DNA of 64,000 nucleotides from NCBI RefSeq assembly GCF_000970205.1, contig NZ_CP009512.1, forward strand, positions 3,906,001-3,970,000. The letters are read 5' to 3'. Position numbers and translations under genes: made by a program. A model generated the notes under the pieces. The model was not told the DNA's origin. It searched no databases and was given only the letters and a program-made list of their open reading frames with translations. This document shows, piece by piece, positions 44,529 through 54,776 of this stretch. Every line of letters begins with the position of its first letter. Positions within the stretch are counted from its first letter, which is position 1. This stretch comes from Methanosarcina mazei S-6 (lineage in GTDB: Archaea > Halobacteriota > Methanosarcinia > Methanosarcinales > Methanosarcinaceae).

Positions 44529-45650
44529 ATGCGTATAATTGCGACTGACGTAGGGACAGGTACGCAGGACATCCTGCTCTTTGATTCTGGAAAAGAGGTA
44601 GAAAACAGCCTTATAATGGTAATGCCTGCTCCCACACAGGTGGTTGCGGAAAGAATTCATAGAGTAACGAAAGCAGGAAAGGCGCTTGTGCTTACCGGAA
44701 CCATAATGGGAGGGGGACCTTCGGCATGGGCGGTCCGCAAACACCTGAAAGCAGGGCTTCCCGCATATGCTACCGAAGCGGCTGCTCTGACCATCCACGA
44801 TAATCTTGAGAGGGTGAAAGCTTTCGGAGTCCAGATTGTTACGGAAGAAGAGGCAAAAAGACTTGCAGATTCGGGAGAGGCTCTGAAAATTGTAATGCAG
44901 GACTTTGACCTGTATGCGGTTTCATGTGCACTTTCGAATTTTGAGGTCAGGATGCCGGAAAACTATGCTGTGGCAGTGCAGGACCACGGGAACGCTCCGG
45001 ATAAGAGCAACAGGGTCTACAGATTTGAACTTTTAAGGGAACTCATCGAGAAGGGGGGAAAGCTAGAAGACTTTGTTTATAGGCCCGAAGAAATACCGCA
45101 GGCATTCACCCGCATGAAAGCCCAGGCAGATTCGCTTCTTAAAGCAACCGCAGACATTAATACGCGGGCAGTTTTTATGGACACAGGACCAGCAGCGGTA
45201 TTTGGGGCCCTTACCGATCCGGCAGCAGTCCAGCCTTCTATTGTGGTAAATATAGGGAACGGGCATACTCTGGGGGCACTTGTGGATGAGAACAGGATCA
45301 CGGCTGTTTTCGAGCACCACAGTTCCAGAATGGACCCGGAAAAGCTTCAGGACTACATTATCAGGCTTGCTGACGGGAAACTTGGTTTTGATGAAGTTTT
45401 TGAGGACGGAGGGCACGGTGCATATATAAAGGAAGTCCCCGGGTTTGGACAGGTTCGCTCGATAATGGTTACAGGTCCCAAAAGGGGGATGCTTGAAAAG
45501 CTTTCATCCCCGGAAATAAGGCAAGAAATCTCAAAGAAACTGCACTTTGCCGCACCTTTCGGAAGTATGATGCTTTCAGGCTGTTTTGGGCTTCTTGCGG
45601 GATTCCTTGAGAAATACCCGGAAACATCAATAAAACTTATAAACCACTAA
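44529..45650 (+). CDS. DUF1786 family protein (actin/sugar-kinase-like fold)
   Basis: 373 residues. The N-terminal IIATDVGTGTQDILLFDSG has the phosphate-1 loop pattern of the actin/HSP70/sugar-kinase fold, and VVNIGNGHTLGALV near 240 looks like the phosphate-2 loop. The remainder (TGTIMGGGPSAWAVRKHLKAG, CGSMMLSGCFGLL-like end) matches the methanogen DUF1786 family, which is sometimes named as related to pyruvate formate-lyase activating enzyme; it has no radical SAM motif, so that name is not supported. Reaction unknown. Confidence 0.8.
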   Translation: MRIIATDVGTGTQDILLFDSGKEVENSLIMVMPAPTQVVAERIHRVTKAGKALVLTGTIMGGGPSAWAVRKHLKAGLPAYATEAAALTIHDNLERVKAFGVQIVTEEEAKRLADSGEALKIVMQDFDLYAVSCALSNFEVRMPENYAVAVQDHGNAPDKSNRVYRFELLRELIEKGGKLEDFVYRPEEIPQAFTRMKAQADSLLKATADINTRAVFMDTGPAAVFGALTDPAAVQPSIVVNIGNGHTLGALVDENRITAVFEHHSSRMDPEKLQDYIIRLADGKLGFDEVFEDGGHGAYIKEVPGFGQVRSIMVTGPKRGMLEKLSSPEIRQEISKKLHFAAPFGSMMLSGCFGLLAGFLEKYPETSIKLINH

Positions 45651-45877
45651 GTAGTAGGGAGTAAGTCACCTAAGCCCGGGATATATAAAATTTAAGGGAT
45701 TGTAAAATTTCAGGTATGAAATTCCCTATCGGAGAACCGGGCGATGCAGAAGTTTCCTGCCAGAACCTGCACGGGCAGGTTTACAGATAAATGTAAATAC
45801 AGGCAGGTATCTCTATATGCACATATCTCCATACTCAATGGTTTGCAAGACAGTTTTTTACGAACTTGAGGCAAACG

Positions 45878-45886
45878 TTTATAAAT
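45878..45886 (+). promoter_or_regulatory. TATA box of the rpl10e-aIF2 beta operon
   Basis: TTTATAAAT lies 80 bases before the rpl10e start codon, placing transcription start near 45910 with a leader of about 55 bases. Confidence 0.5.
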
Positions 45887-45894
45887 GGTTATAA

Positions 45895-46488
<594 letters not shown>

Positions 46489-46526
46489 GCGGAAAGAAGC
46501 CGTAAAATTACAAGGGAGTCTAAAGA

Positions 46527-47135
46527 ATGTATGATTACGAAGAGCTTTTGAACCGTGCAATGTCAAAGATGCCGGACACAGAGACTACTGACGCTCGATT
46601 CGTAATCCCTGAACCCAAACTCTTTTCCGAAGGCAAAACCACAATTCTGGATAACTTCGGAAATATTGCAGACACCCTTAACCGGGACCCTGACCACCTG
46701 ATGAAATACCTCACCAGGGAACTGGGGACTGCAGGGAAGATAGAAGGCACACGTGCAGTCTTCCAGGGCAGGTTTACAAGAGCTCAGCTTTCAGACAATA
46801 TTCAGGCATATGTTGACGAATACGTTATGTGTTCGGAATGCGGACGCCCGGATACCCAGCTTGTCAGGGTAGACAGGGTTCTTGTCCTGAAATGTTCTGC
46901 TTGCGGAGCACATAGACCTGTCAAAAAGAGAAAGGTAAGCAACGTTGTTGTCAGGGAAGCCATCGAAGAGGGCGGAACCTATGAACTCCGGATAGATGCC
47001 GTTGGGTCCAAAGGTGACGGGATAGCAAAAATAGACAAGTATACAGTCTTTGTGCCCGGAGCCACAAAAGGCGACGTGGTAAAAGTAAAGATAAAGAAGA
47101 TCAGCGGAAACCTCGCCTTCTCGGAAAGGGCTTGA
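46527..47135 (+). CDS. Translation initiation factor aIF2 beta with C-terminal TRAM domain
   Basis: 202 residues. Residues 1-140 are a complete aIF2 beta: [16 protein letters not shown], the core with [19 protein letters not shown], and a zinc ribbon with Cys102, Cys105, Cys123 and Cys126. Residues about 146-202 add a TRAM domain ([20 protein letters not shown]), a nucleic-acid-binding beta-barrel. Part of the heterotrimeric factor that brings initiator tRNA to the small subunit. The TRAM extension is not in the standard factor of most archaea and may add RNA binding. It follows rpl10e. Confidence 0.95.
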   Translation: MYDYEELLNRAMSKMPDTETTDARFVIPEPKLFSEGKTTILDNFGNIADTLNRDPDHLMKYLTRELGTAGKIEGTRAVFQGRFTRAQLSDNIQAYVDEYVMCSECGRPDTQLVRVDRVLVLKCSACGAHRPVKKRKVSNVVVREAIEEGGTYELRIDAVGSKGDGIAKIDKYTVFVPGATKGDVVKVKIKKISGNLAFSERA

Positions 47136-47586
47136 GGTCCAGGCTTTTTATTTTAAAGAGGCAGTCCAGGCCGACTACTAATCAGTTATCGAGCTTGGAC
47201 AGCTTAAGTCCTCATTTTCGAAATTGATAAACTTAAACTGATTTTGTTCTTAACCTGACATTTTCATACTTAACAGCTGTATGTATCCAGAATTATATTT
47301 GGTAATTATCTTTTTTAAAGATTTTATTATCTTCTTAAACCGGCTTGAAACGAATTGCTGGAATAAAACGACTGATGTTGTTTTCAGAAAAGACAGATAT
47401 GATTTAAATAAGTATTAAGAGATATTTAAAAGATATTTACAGGATATTTAGAGAATATTTAGAGAATATTTAGAGAATATTTAGAGGATATTTAGAGGAT
47501 ATTTAAGAGATAGACTTAAAATATAGATTATTTTAGGTTTTGTCAGTTAAATCAGAAAAACCGTACGAAATTAGATGTGAGGAAAA
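47136..47586. other. Intergenic region with tandem repeat
   Basis: About 450 AT-rich bases. The second half contains the 12-bp tandem repeat at 47420-47512. No gene recognised in the rest. Confidence 0.5.
47420..47512. repeat. 12-bp degenerate tandem repeat
   Basis: Seven or eight head-to-tail copies of GATATTTAGAGA or AATATTTAGAGA variants, ending 75 bases before the radical-SAM-like gene. Confidence 0.85.
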
Positions 47587-48801
47587 ATGACTCCTGAAAA
47601 AAAGAATGTGCCGGACTTCCCCACAAAAAATAAGAATATAGAAATTTTCTCCATGCCAGGGCTGTCTGTAAACCTTCAGCAGCGTGAAGGAATGACCGTA
47701 AAACTTACGGCACAGGGGACTCTGAAATCCGCCTGTATCCCTGTACTGAAAAAGATGAACTCACGCTTACAGGAAGAGAAACCGGCACTTGTACAGGAAG
47801 ACAGCTTCATTCCCTCAGCCTGGCTTCCTCCCATACCCGGACCTGCTTTTAAACGGCTTATTTTCGCAGAAGTCCAGATAGCTCTGGGAAAATATATTCC
47901 TGAAACCGTTACCATTGAAATTACCCGCCAGAACAGTTCAAGGTACCCCCCAGGAGCGGTCGCTGACGAACTGGATACAGACACAATTAAAAGAGTAATA
48001 GATGAAGCGCTGGACCTTGGCACATTAATTATCAGTTTTACCGAGAATGACCCCCTGCTGAGGGAAGAGATCTTTGAACTTATTGAATATGTGGACAAAA
48101 AACGCGCTATAGTTAACTGTTCTACATGGGGTACGGACTTCACAAAAGAAACTGCTCTCCGTTTGAAAAAAGCCGGACTTCACTCCCTCATGGTCGGCGT
48201 TTATTCGACTGACCCCCAGAAGCATGATGCGGTCCGAAAATCCGAAGGCTCGTACGATCGGGCGATATCAACCATAAAACTGGCTCTTGAAGCAGGGCTT
48301 CTGGTTGTTATGACAACTCACGCCTCTCCTTCAAACATGAAAGAACTTCCCGCTCTCTATGCACTTGCATCGGAACTTGGGGTTCATGAATTTTCAGTCT
48401 GGGAATCAATGCCGAAAAGAAAAGGAGAGTCTGTGATTACTGACAGAGACAGAAGAGCAATCCTTGAAATGTATCACAGGATTAATTCTGCCCCGGAAGG
48501 CCCTCGAATGTTTTCAAATACTTATTTCGAAGGGCAGATGATGGGTGCGATGGCAGGCAGGCGCTGGATGCATGTGACCGTAGACGGAGACGTAAAACCA
48601 AGCCCTTATCCCCCATTCAGGTTCGGAAATGTTAAAGAAGTACCCTTAAAAGAAATCTGGCAGAGGATCAGAAGTTATCCTTATTTCCAGAGGCAGAAAA
48701 ACCTCAGTCCCATGCACGACCCTGAGTTTATGGAATTTGTCGATAAAATTCCAGAGGAGGCAAAACTGCCCTATCCTTTTGAAAAGATTTGCGAGAAATA
48801 A
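47587..48801 (+). CDS. Radical SAM/SPASM-like protein lacking cluster cysteines
   Basis: 404 residues with the overall pattern of a radical SAM enzyme with a SPASM-like C-terminus: TVTIEITRQ (strand 1, 108-115), DELDTDTIKRVIDEALDLG, TLIISF, NDPLLREEIFELIEYVDKK, ALRLKKAGLHSLMVGVYS, HDAVRKSEGSYDRAISTIK, and DGDVKPSPYPPFRFGNVKE plus a final MHDPEFMEF. However the CxxxCxxC loop is replaced by QNSSRYPP (115-122), the GGE motif by TEND (152-155), and the SPASM cysteines by serines (SP at 339-340 and LSP at 373-375). The whole protein has only Cys50, Cys178 and Cys402, so it cannot bind the usual [4Fe-4S] clusters. A binding or regulatory role without radical chemistry is inferred; it is intact and clearly not a pseudogene. 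The first 90 residues are an extra N-terminal region. Confidence 0.8.
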   Translation: MTPEKKNVPDFPTKNKNIEIFSMPGLSVNLQQREGMTVKLTAQGTLKSACIPVLKKMNSRLQEEKPALVQEDSFIPSAWLPPIPGPAFKRLIFAEVQIALGKYIPETVTIEITRQNSSRYPPGAVADELDTDTIKRVIDEALDLGTLIISFTENDPLLREEIFELIEYVDKKRAIVNCSTWGTDFTKETALRLKKAGLHSLMVGVYSTDPQKHDAVRKSEGSYDRAISTIKLALEAGLLVVMTTHASPSNMKELPALYALASELGVHEFSVWESMPKRKGESVITDRDRRAILEMYHRINSAPEGPRMFSNTYFEGQMMGAMAGRRWMHVTVDGDVKPSPYPPFRFGNVKEVPLKEIWQRIRSYPYFQRQKNLSPMHDPEFMEFVDKIPEEAKLPYPFEKICEK

Positions 48802-48876
48802 TCTGAAGGTTGTCTGCTGTATGAACTTTTATTTATGAAAGTTTTCTTTGCATTTTGATGCGCTTCAGCTTAAAAT

Positions 48877-49299
48877 TCATTCAGTAGATAAATCCTGAGC
48901 TAATAGTCCCTTAACTTCCTGTAAAAAGGATTTAAGAGTCTTAAGATCATTTTGCAGGATTCCATATACCTGATCAAAGTCTAGCTGCCAGTATATGTGG
49001 ACAAGGACATTTCTGAACCCGGCCAGGTCCGAGAGCTCTTCAGCGAGTTCCTCTGAGATAAGTCCTGCCTGCCCTAATATTTCGAAAGTCTCTCTGTATG
49101 TTGCAGGCTTTCCCAGCCCCTCTTTAGCTATCAAACTGGTAGCTATATCTATAGCAGCCTGGATACTGACCAGCATGGCGTGAAGAACCATATTCCTTTT
49201 ATCTCTGTCTTTCTTCAGGTCTTCCAGCGATATATTCTGATATCTTTGCCAGTCTTTCTGGGATTCATCAAGCTCTCTTAAATGGGCAAGTATTCTCAT
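48877..49299 (-). CDS. hepT: HepT-like ribonuclease toxin
   Basis: 140 residues from ATG 49299, which follows the mntA stop after one base (an ORF extends 10 codons upstream into mntA, unlikely to be used). HEPN/DUF86 fold, all helical, with the catalytic RxxxxHxY at Arg96, His101 and Tyr103 (FRNVLVHIYW). HepT cuts RNA and is silenced by the partner nucleotidyltransferase. The pair with mntA is a two-gene toxin-antitoxin operon. Confidence 0.9.
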   Translation of the reverse strand: MRILAHLRELDESQKDWQRYQNISLEDLKKDRDKRNMVLHAMLVSIQAAIDIATSLIAKEGLGKPATYRETFEILGQAGLISEELAEELSDLAGFRNVLVHIYWQLDFDQVYGILQNDLKTLKSFLQEVKGLLAQDLSTE

Positions 49300-49300
49300 T

Positions 49301-49705
49301 TTAGACCCTCGCCAGGAATTCCTTATCAATCAAATCATACATATACTTCAGGTCCAGATAAGTCGAGATAACCTCAGATTCGTAATCTATCCTGCTGGAT
49401 TCGTCTCTGGAGAAGATAACACGTCCTTTTTTGATGACCTCAAACTGTAACTCTATCGGGGAATTATTTAGTATTTTTACATCAAATTCAAATCTGGGCT
49501 TTATCTGTCTTTCCAGTTCACCCGCTACTTTTAAAGAGAATTTAAGGCTTTTATAAGAATCTAAGCTTTCAGACAGGAGCAGAGCTACATCGATATCATT
49601 GAAATCTTCTTTTTCAAGAAATGACCCGAAGATATAGACTGTATTTACTTCTTTCAATCCGGCTAAAATCCTGCTTATGTCTGCCAGAAATGAACTCTTA
49701 TCCAT
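49301..49705 (-). CDS. mntA: MntA-like minimal nucleotidyltransferase antitoxin
   Basis: 134 residues of the minimal nucleotidyltransferase family. The signature is GSFLEKEDFNDIDVALL: Gly27-Ser28, then Asp37 and Asp39; there are eight residues between GS and DxD rather than the usual ten. A third Asp is in FEFDVKIL. In studied systems MntA adds AMP to HepT at its active-site Tyr and so neutralises it. First gene of the pair, one base before hepT. Confidence 0.88.
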   Translation of the reverse strand: MDKSSFLADISRILAGLKEVNTVYIFGSFLEKEDFNDIDVALLLSESLDSYKSLKFSLKVAGELERQIKPRFEFDVKILNNSPIELQFEVIKKGRVIFSRDESSRIDYESEVISTYLDLKYMYDLIDKEFLARV

Positions 49706-49920
49706 CTCACTACAATTGAGCTTTTGAATATATATTTCTGGGGGTTAGAATCTAATACTGAGAAAAAAATTTCTGCAACTGTCCGCCAGAAGATAAACAT
49801 TTACATATGAGCAGGTATTTTTAAAGAGCGATTTAACCGGAACAAAGCTTACGCTTTATTTATGCTACCCTTATTTAGCAAGAAAAAACTGCCTGCAGTG
49901 TTTTCCGGGAACGGCAGCCC

Positions 49921-51408
49921 ATGAGGGACATTATGGATAATAAACTTGACCCGTGGAGTTCAAGCAATATCACTGACTACTCCAAGTTATTCGAAGAATT
50001 CGGGATTTCTCCTTTTGAAAATATACTTCCGGAAATTCCGTCCCCGCATAAGTACATGCGGCGGAGAATCATCTTCGGGCACCGTGATTATGAACAGATT
50101 GCAGAGGCCATGCGGACAGGTGCCCCATTTTCAGTTATGGACGGCTTTATGCCATCAGGAAAAGTCCATCTGGGGCACAAAATGGTAATGGACCAGATCG
50201 TCTGGCACCAGGAGAAGGGAGCTTCAGCCTTTGTCGGGATTGCGGACAGGGAAGCCTTTTCAGTGCGCGGCTTTTCCTGGCAGAAATGCAGGGAAATAGG
50301 GGTAGAAGAATATATATTGAGCCTCATTGCCCTCGGTTTCAAGCCTGAAGGTCTCATTTACTTCCAGTCGGGATGCGGAAGTGTTAAAGACCTGGCATTC
50401 GAACTGGGAGCAAAAGTCAATTTCTCGGAACTGAGCGCTATCTATGGCTTTTCAGGTGAAACAAGCCTCTCCCACATGCTCAGCGTAGCAACCCAGGCTG
50501 CAGACATCCTCCAGCCCCAGCTAGAGGAATTCGGAGGATCAAAACCCGTTGTTGTTCCCGTGGGCCCCGACCAGGACCCTCACCTCCGCCTTACAAGAGG
50601 ACTCGCAGGCAAAATGAATATGTTCAGGGTAGAGGAAAGGGAAACAGCAGAAGGCGGAAAGTACCTCAGCGTCCGGGGAAAAGGAGCTCCCAGGGAAGCT
50701 TTACAGGAACTTAAAAAACGCATTCCAGGGAAAGTAAAACTCTATGAAGAACACATTGATGTGCTCCAGACTCCTGACTATGCATTCCTTGAAAGGTTTG
50801 TTTTACAGATAAACCAGCCTGAGAGAAGGAATTATTTCATGACCCAGATTCAGGAAATCGCCACATTTGCCAATGCGGCTAAACCACCTGAATTTTCGGA
50901 GTATGAAAAATACTTCGTTTTTAAAAGGGTCTGGAAAACCACAGGGAAAATCCTTGAAGAAGTCGTGGCAGAAGTTGCAGCTGAGTTCGATGGCTACGCT
51001 TTCATTCCTCCTGCATCAACTTACCACCGTTTCATGAGCGGGCTACAGGGAGGAAAGATGTCGAGCAGCATCCCTGACAGCCATATAGCCCTCACAGATG
51101 ACCCTAAGGAAGGGGCAAAAAAGGTAAAGAGGGCAAAGACCGGAGGCTGCATAACCCTTGAAGAGCAGAAAAAACTGGGTGGGAAACCTGATGAATGTTC
51201 TGTCTTTGAACTGATGCTCTTCCACCTGATAGAAGATGATGAGGAACTGCTGGAAATCAGAGAGGAATGTATCTACGGAACCAGGATGTGCGGCTCATGC
51301 AAGCAGCTCGCAGCCGAAAAGATGCAGGAGTTCCTTAAAGATCACCAGGAGAAGAGGGAACTTGCAAGAGAACAGCTTGATGAATACAGAATCATCTATA
51401 AAAAATAA
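49921..51408 (+). CDS. trpS: Tryptophanyl-tRNA synthetase
   Basis: 495 residues, class I. HIGH-type motif PSGKVHLGH at 78-86 and KMSKS-type KMSSS at 379-383 ([15 protein letters not shown]). [16 protein letters not shown] is typical of archaeal TrpRS. Attaches Trp to its tRNA. A second ATG at 49933 is an alternative start. The C-terminal 90 residues include [18 protein letters not shown]. Followed, after 218 bases with degenerate repeats, by pheS. Confidence 0.96.
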
Positions 51409-51416
51409 ATCACCCA

Positions 51417-51540
51417 TCAGGTCATGAATCTTTAGTAAATTATGTATCTTCAGTAGATCCATGAACCTTCAGTAAATATTTATCTCCAGTAGACCCATGA
51501 ATCTTTAGTAAACTATGAATCTACAATAAATTCATCAAAT
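51417..51540. repeat. Degenerate direct repeats between trpS and pheS
   Basis: ATGAATCTTTAGTAAA and variants (ATGAACCTTCAGTAAA, ATCTCCAGTAGACCC) recur at about 30-base intervals over 120 bases. No hairpin recognised. Confidence 0.55.
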
Positions 51541-51626
51541 ACAAGTGCCAAACTTATATCAAAATCTTAGTATTAAAGTCTTAAATTTTCAGGACTCACA
51601 GGATATGGTTCACAGGATTGACAGTT

Positions 51627-53105
51627 ATGAGTATTCAGGACAACCTCACAATTAACGAAAAAAAAGTCTTGCTCGCCCTTGAGGAACTTAGATCGGCAGT
51701 TCCGGATAAGCTGGAAGAGAAGTCAGGGCTGCAGATAGATGCGGCGATGCAGGCTGCTTTCATGCTTCAGGAAAAAGAGCTTGCTTCTGTTTCCGAAAAA
51801 GTTCTCGAGCGCTATTCCCTTACAAAGGAAGGAGAAGAATACAAAAAAACAGGGCTTCCAGAGCGCCAGATTATTGATGCCCTGAAAAACCCTGTCTCCC
51901 TTGAGGAGCTCAGGAGCTGTTTCTCCCCCCAGACCGTGGGAATTGCAACGGGCTGGCTCGTAAAAAAAGGATGGGCAAAGGTTGAAAACGGAATAATGGT
52001 TCCTTCCGGAGAAGCTTCTGAAGGTAAGGACGAAAAAGCCCTTTCAGCTTTTGCAGGAAAAGCAAAGACTCTCGAAGAACTTGGAGCCGATGAAGGGACC
52101 GTAAAAGACCTTCTCAAACGCAAACTCGTCGTAAAACACGAAGAAAAGTTCAGGACTGTTTCAATAACAGACGCAGGAAGTGAACTTGCATCTCAGGGGC
52201 TTGTCCTTGAAGAAGAAATTGCCCAGCTTACTCCCGAACTGCTGAAAAGCGGAGCATGGAAAGAGAAAAAATTCAGGCCCTACAGGCTCGATATTACACC
52301 TAAACCACTTTACGGGACAAAAATTCACCCTTACAGGCGCCTGATTGAACAGATGCGCCAGATCTTTCTGGAAATGGGCTTTACAGAGATAAAAGGCGGT
52401 ATAATCCAGAGTTCTTTCTGGAACTTCGACGCCCTCTTCCAGCCCCAGGACCACCCTGCCAGGGATATGCAGGACACATTCCACCTCGGCAGCACCTGTC
52501 AGATCCCGGCTGAATATTCGGGAAAAGTGGCAGCAATGCATGAGAACGGAGGAGATATTGACTCCTGCGGCTGGGGAGGAATATGGGACAGAGAACTTGC
52601 CGGGCGCAACGTTCTCAGGACTCACACCACCTCCGTGACCATAAAATATCTTGCAGACAACCCGGAGCCGCCAGTAAAAGCTTTCTGCATTGACAGGGCT
52701 TACCGCAGGGAAACAATTGACCCGACACACACGCCTGAGTTCGAGCAGCTTGAAGGTGTGGTCATGGATAAGGATATGTCTTTTGCAGACCTTCTCGGCC
52801 TCCTTGCAGAGTTCTACCACAGGATGGGATTCGAAGAAGTCCGCTTCCGCCCTGGATATTTCCCATATACGGAACCAAGCGTGGAACCTGAAGTTTATGT
52901 AGACGGGCTCGGTTGGGTTGAACTAGGAGGCGCAGGCGTTTTCAGGAAAGAGGTCACAGAACCTCTGGGCATCAAAGCGCCCGTCCTTGCCTGGGGGCTT
53001 GGAGTAAGCCGGCTCGCTATGCTAAAACTCGGGCTTAAAGACCTGAGGCTTCTTTATCAGTCTGATATTGACTGGCTCAGGAAGAGCGAAGTTTGCAAGA
53101 TTTAA
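51627..53105 (+). CDS. pheS: Phenylalanyl-tRNA synthetase alpha subunit
   Basis: 492 residues from ATG 51627; an upstream in-frame TTG at 51618 is less likely. The N-terminal 200 residues carry winged-helix DNA-binding-like repeats as in archaeal and eukaryotic PheS. The class II catalytic core follows: [47 protein letters not shown] and the motif 3 end [19 protein letters not shown]. The beta subunit gene is not in the window. Confidence 0.96.
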   Translation: MSIQDNLTINEKKVLLALEELRSAVPDKLEEKSGLQIDAAMQAAFMLQEKELASVSEKVLERYSLTKEGEEYKKTGLPERQIIDALKNPVSLEELRSCFSPQTVGIATGWLVKKGWAKVENGIMVPSGEASEGKDEKALSAFAGKAKTLEELGADEGTVKDLLKRKLVVKHEEKFRTVSITDAGSELASQGLVLEEEIAQLTPELLKSGAWKEKKFRPYRLDITPKPLYGTKIHPYRRLIEQMRQIFLEMGFTEIKGGIIQSSFWNFDALFQPQDHPARDMQDTFHLGSTCQIPAEYSGKVAAMHENGGDIDSCGWGGIWDRELAGRNVLRTHTTSVTIKYLADNPEPPVKAFCIDRAYRRETIDPTHTPEFEQLEGVVMDKDMSFADLLGLLAEFYHRMGFEEVRFRPGYFPYTEPSVEPEVYVDGLGWVELGGAGVFRKEVTEPLGIKAPVLAWGLGVSRLAMLKLGLKDLRLLYQSDIDWLRKSEVCKI

Positions 53106-53396
53106 AAATAAAAAAAATCAAAAGTAATTCGGCTGTAAAAACTGTCTGTTCCAGCGAGCAGGCAGTTTCTTTCTTGTATTTTGATTTTTGTATTTTAATT
53201 TGTTTATTTTGATTTGTTTATTTTGGTTTTCATTGCCAGAAGATTGAGATTTTGATATTCAATTTTGCTGGTGAGGTCGAAGATTTCTTATTAATTTGCT
53301 CGAAAATATTTCTCATTAATTTGCTCGAAAATAGCTGGCTCAGCCGATTCAGTCATGCTCTGGCGTAAGAAAAGTTAGGCGAACATGCACAGTTAA
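53106..53396. other. Intergenic region with short direct repeats
   Basis: Directly after pheS, T-rich repeats (GTTTATTTTGATTT type) and a tandem 24-base repeat TTAATTTGCTCGAAAATA (two copies near 53290-53335). No gene seen. A hairpin with AACTGTCTGTTCCAGCGAGCAGGCAGTTTCTTT near 53137-53173 resembles an intrinsic terminator for pheS. Confidence 0.45.
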
Positions 53397-54263
53397 TTAT
53401 ATTTTTTCCGCAAAAACGATCCGTTCAACCGGCGTAGAAGCAAGTTCCCGGCCGGTAGGCCTGATATACCTCTCAGCAAGTTCCTCGTAACCGACGTGCT
53501 CGACTACCTTCCAGCCGTACCTTTCAAGAAAATCCGGCCACTCTTCCGGATCCATTCCGAAAAGCCAGATCTTATCCCTTACGTACTTTTTGTAAATATT
53601 CTCCCAGCCGTACATAATCCGGCCATCAAGAAAGTCTTTGCGAATATATGTGAAAGCCAGAAGGCTGCCATGCCCGGCTTTAGCCAGAAAATCAAAAGTC
53701 GCTCTGATTCCGGTTTCAGTCAGATACTGTGTAACAGCCTCCCAGATGAAAAATGTCCGCATATCCTCGGAGTAGCCATAAGACGCAAGAACAGAGCCCA
53801 ATTCTTCCCTATCCAAATCTATCGACACAAGACTGACATGGGACGGGACTGCTCCGAACAATTTACACAACCGGTTCCGCTTGGACTTAATGTTTTCAGG
53901 CTGATCGACCTCCCAGACTGGCATGTTAGATAGAGCTGGCAACCTGTATGCCCGGGTATCAAAGCCCGCACCCAGGTTCACAACCGCATTAACCTGATTG
54001 GCCGACTCGACTAACTTCTCGTCTATGTACCTTTTTCTGCACAGCATACCACCCCAGAGACCGGGAGTGTTATTCCTGGTAACCCGGATCATCCGATTTC
54101 TTAACGAGTTAAACCGCATCAGCCATACGATAGATCTCATGCCGAAAGGCAGTATTCGATAAGCCACGTCATCTTCGATGATGCGTTGCTTCTCAGGAAA
54201 ATATTGCTCGAGAGCAACCATTGCTGTTGGGCTCATCCCTGTTTTAGCTGCAGCTTTTGCCAT
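53397..54263 (-). CDS. Class I methyltransferase of the leucine carboxyl methyltransferase (LCMT) family
   Basis: 288 residues. The core contains NLGAGFDTRAYRLPAL (S-adenosylmethionine site), VWEVDQPENIKSKRNRL, VSLVSIDLDREEL and IWEAVTQYLTETGIRATFDFL, the hallmark of the PPM1/LCMT-like family whose bacterial and archaeal substrates are unknown. The protein starts with MAKAAAKTGMSPTAMVALEQ. Single gene on the minus strand; it is convergent with pheS and divergent from the small membrane protein gene. Confidence 0.85.
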   Translation of the reverse strand: MAKAAAKTGMSPTAMVALEQYFPEKQRIIEDDVAYRILPFGMRSIVWLMRFNSLRNRMIRVTRNNTPGLWGGMLCRKRYIDEKLVESANQVNAVVNLGAGFDTRAYRLPALSNMPVWEVDQPENIKSKRNRLCKLFGAVPSHVSLVSIDLDREELGSVLASYGYSEDMRTFFIWEAVTQYLTETGIRATFDFLAKAGHGSLLAFTYIRKDFLDGRIMYGWENIYKKYVRDKIWLFGMDPEEWPDFLERYGWKVVEHVGYEELAERYIRPTGRELASTPVERIVFAEKI

Positions 54264-54393
54264 GATGCCTCTCTTATTTTAAGTCAGCATATACATTTAA
54301 TTTTGTTATCATGCGGATCTCATAGAAAAATAAATGTTAAGTAACTCTGAAACATTATTTTTGGCATAAAAATTTAAAACGGAAAACTGGAAT

Positions 54394-54741
54394 ATGGGTG
54401 GAAAGCCAATTGTGAACGCAAAGAAATACGGAAAAACTGCTAAAGGAGACTGGTTCAGGACAGCTCTTATGCTTTTTTTATTCATTGCAGTGACGGTTCT
54501 CTCCTCTATAGTTTTGCTCCCTGATTGCTGGTATCTCTGGTTGCTGATAGTTATCATGGGGATTCTACTGCTCGTGATCTGGCATACCAAAAACTTCGCT
54601 TACCTCTGCCCCAAATGCGGCGAGATCTTCGAGGTTTCAGTCCTTAAAAACTTTCTTAGCCCAAACGGTATAAATAGAAAATACCTGAAATGCCCCAGGT
54701 GCAGAAGACGGAGCTGGGCTGAGATACTGAGTATCAAATAA
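54394..54741 (+). CDS. Small membrane protein with zinc ribbon
   Basis: 115 residues: a Lys-rich start, two membrane segments (LMLFLFIAVTVLSSIVLL and YLWLLIVIMGILLLVI), then a cytosolic zinc ribbon with CPKCGEIF and CPRCRRRSW. Predicted to sit in the membrane with the ribbon inside. Not a named family to my knowledge. The IS1-family element inserted 35 bases downstream of its stop codon. Confidence 0.7.
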   Translation: MGGKPIVNAKKYGKTAKGDWFRTALMLFLFIAVTVLSSIVLLPDCWYLWLLIVIMGILLLVIWHTKNFAYLCPKCGEIFEVSVLKNFLSPNGINRKYLKCPRCRRRSWAEILSIK

Positions 54742-54768
54742 TGAATAACTAAATAAATAACTAAATCA

Positions 54769-54776
54769 GGAATTAT
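54769..54776. repeat. Target-site duplication, left copy
   Basis: GGAATTAT, 8 bases, next to the left end of the insertion sequence; the identical octamer follows the right end at 55941-55948. Confidence 0.85.

Noticed and set aside
44529-45650. Pyruvate formate-lyase activating enzyme
   Set aside because: A name sometimes given to this family, but the protein has no CxxxCxxC or other radical SAM features; an actin/kinase-like fold fits better.
52161-52820. 219-codon minus-strand frame antisense to pheS
   Set aside because: Opposite the conserved catalytic core of PheS; composition is that of a mirror frame.
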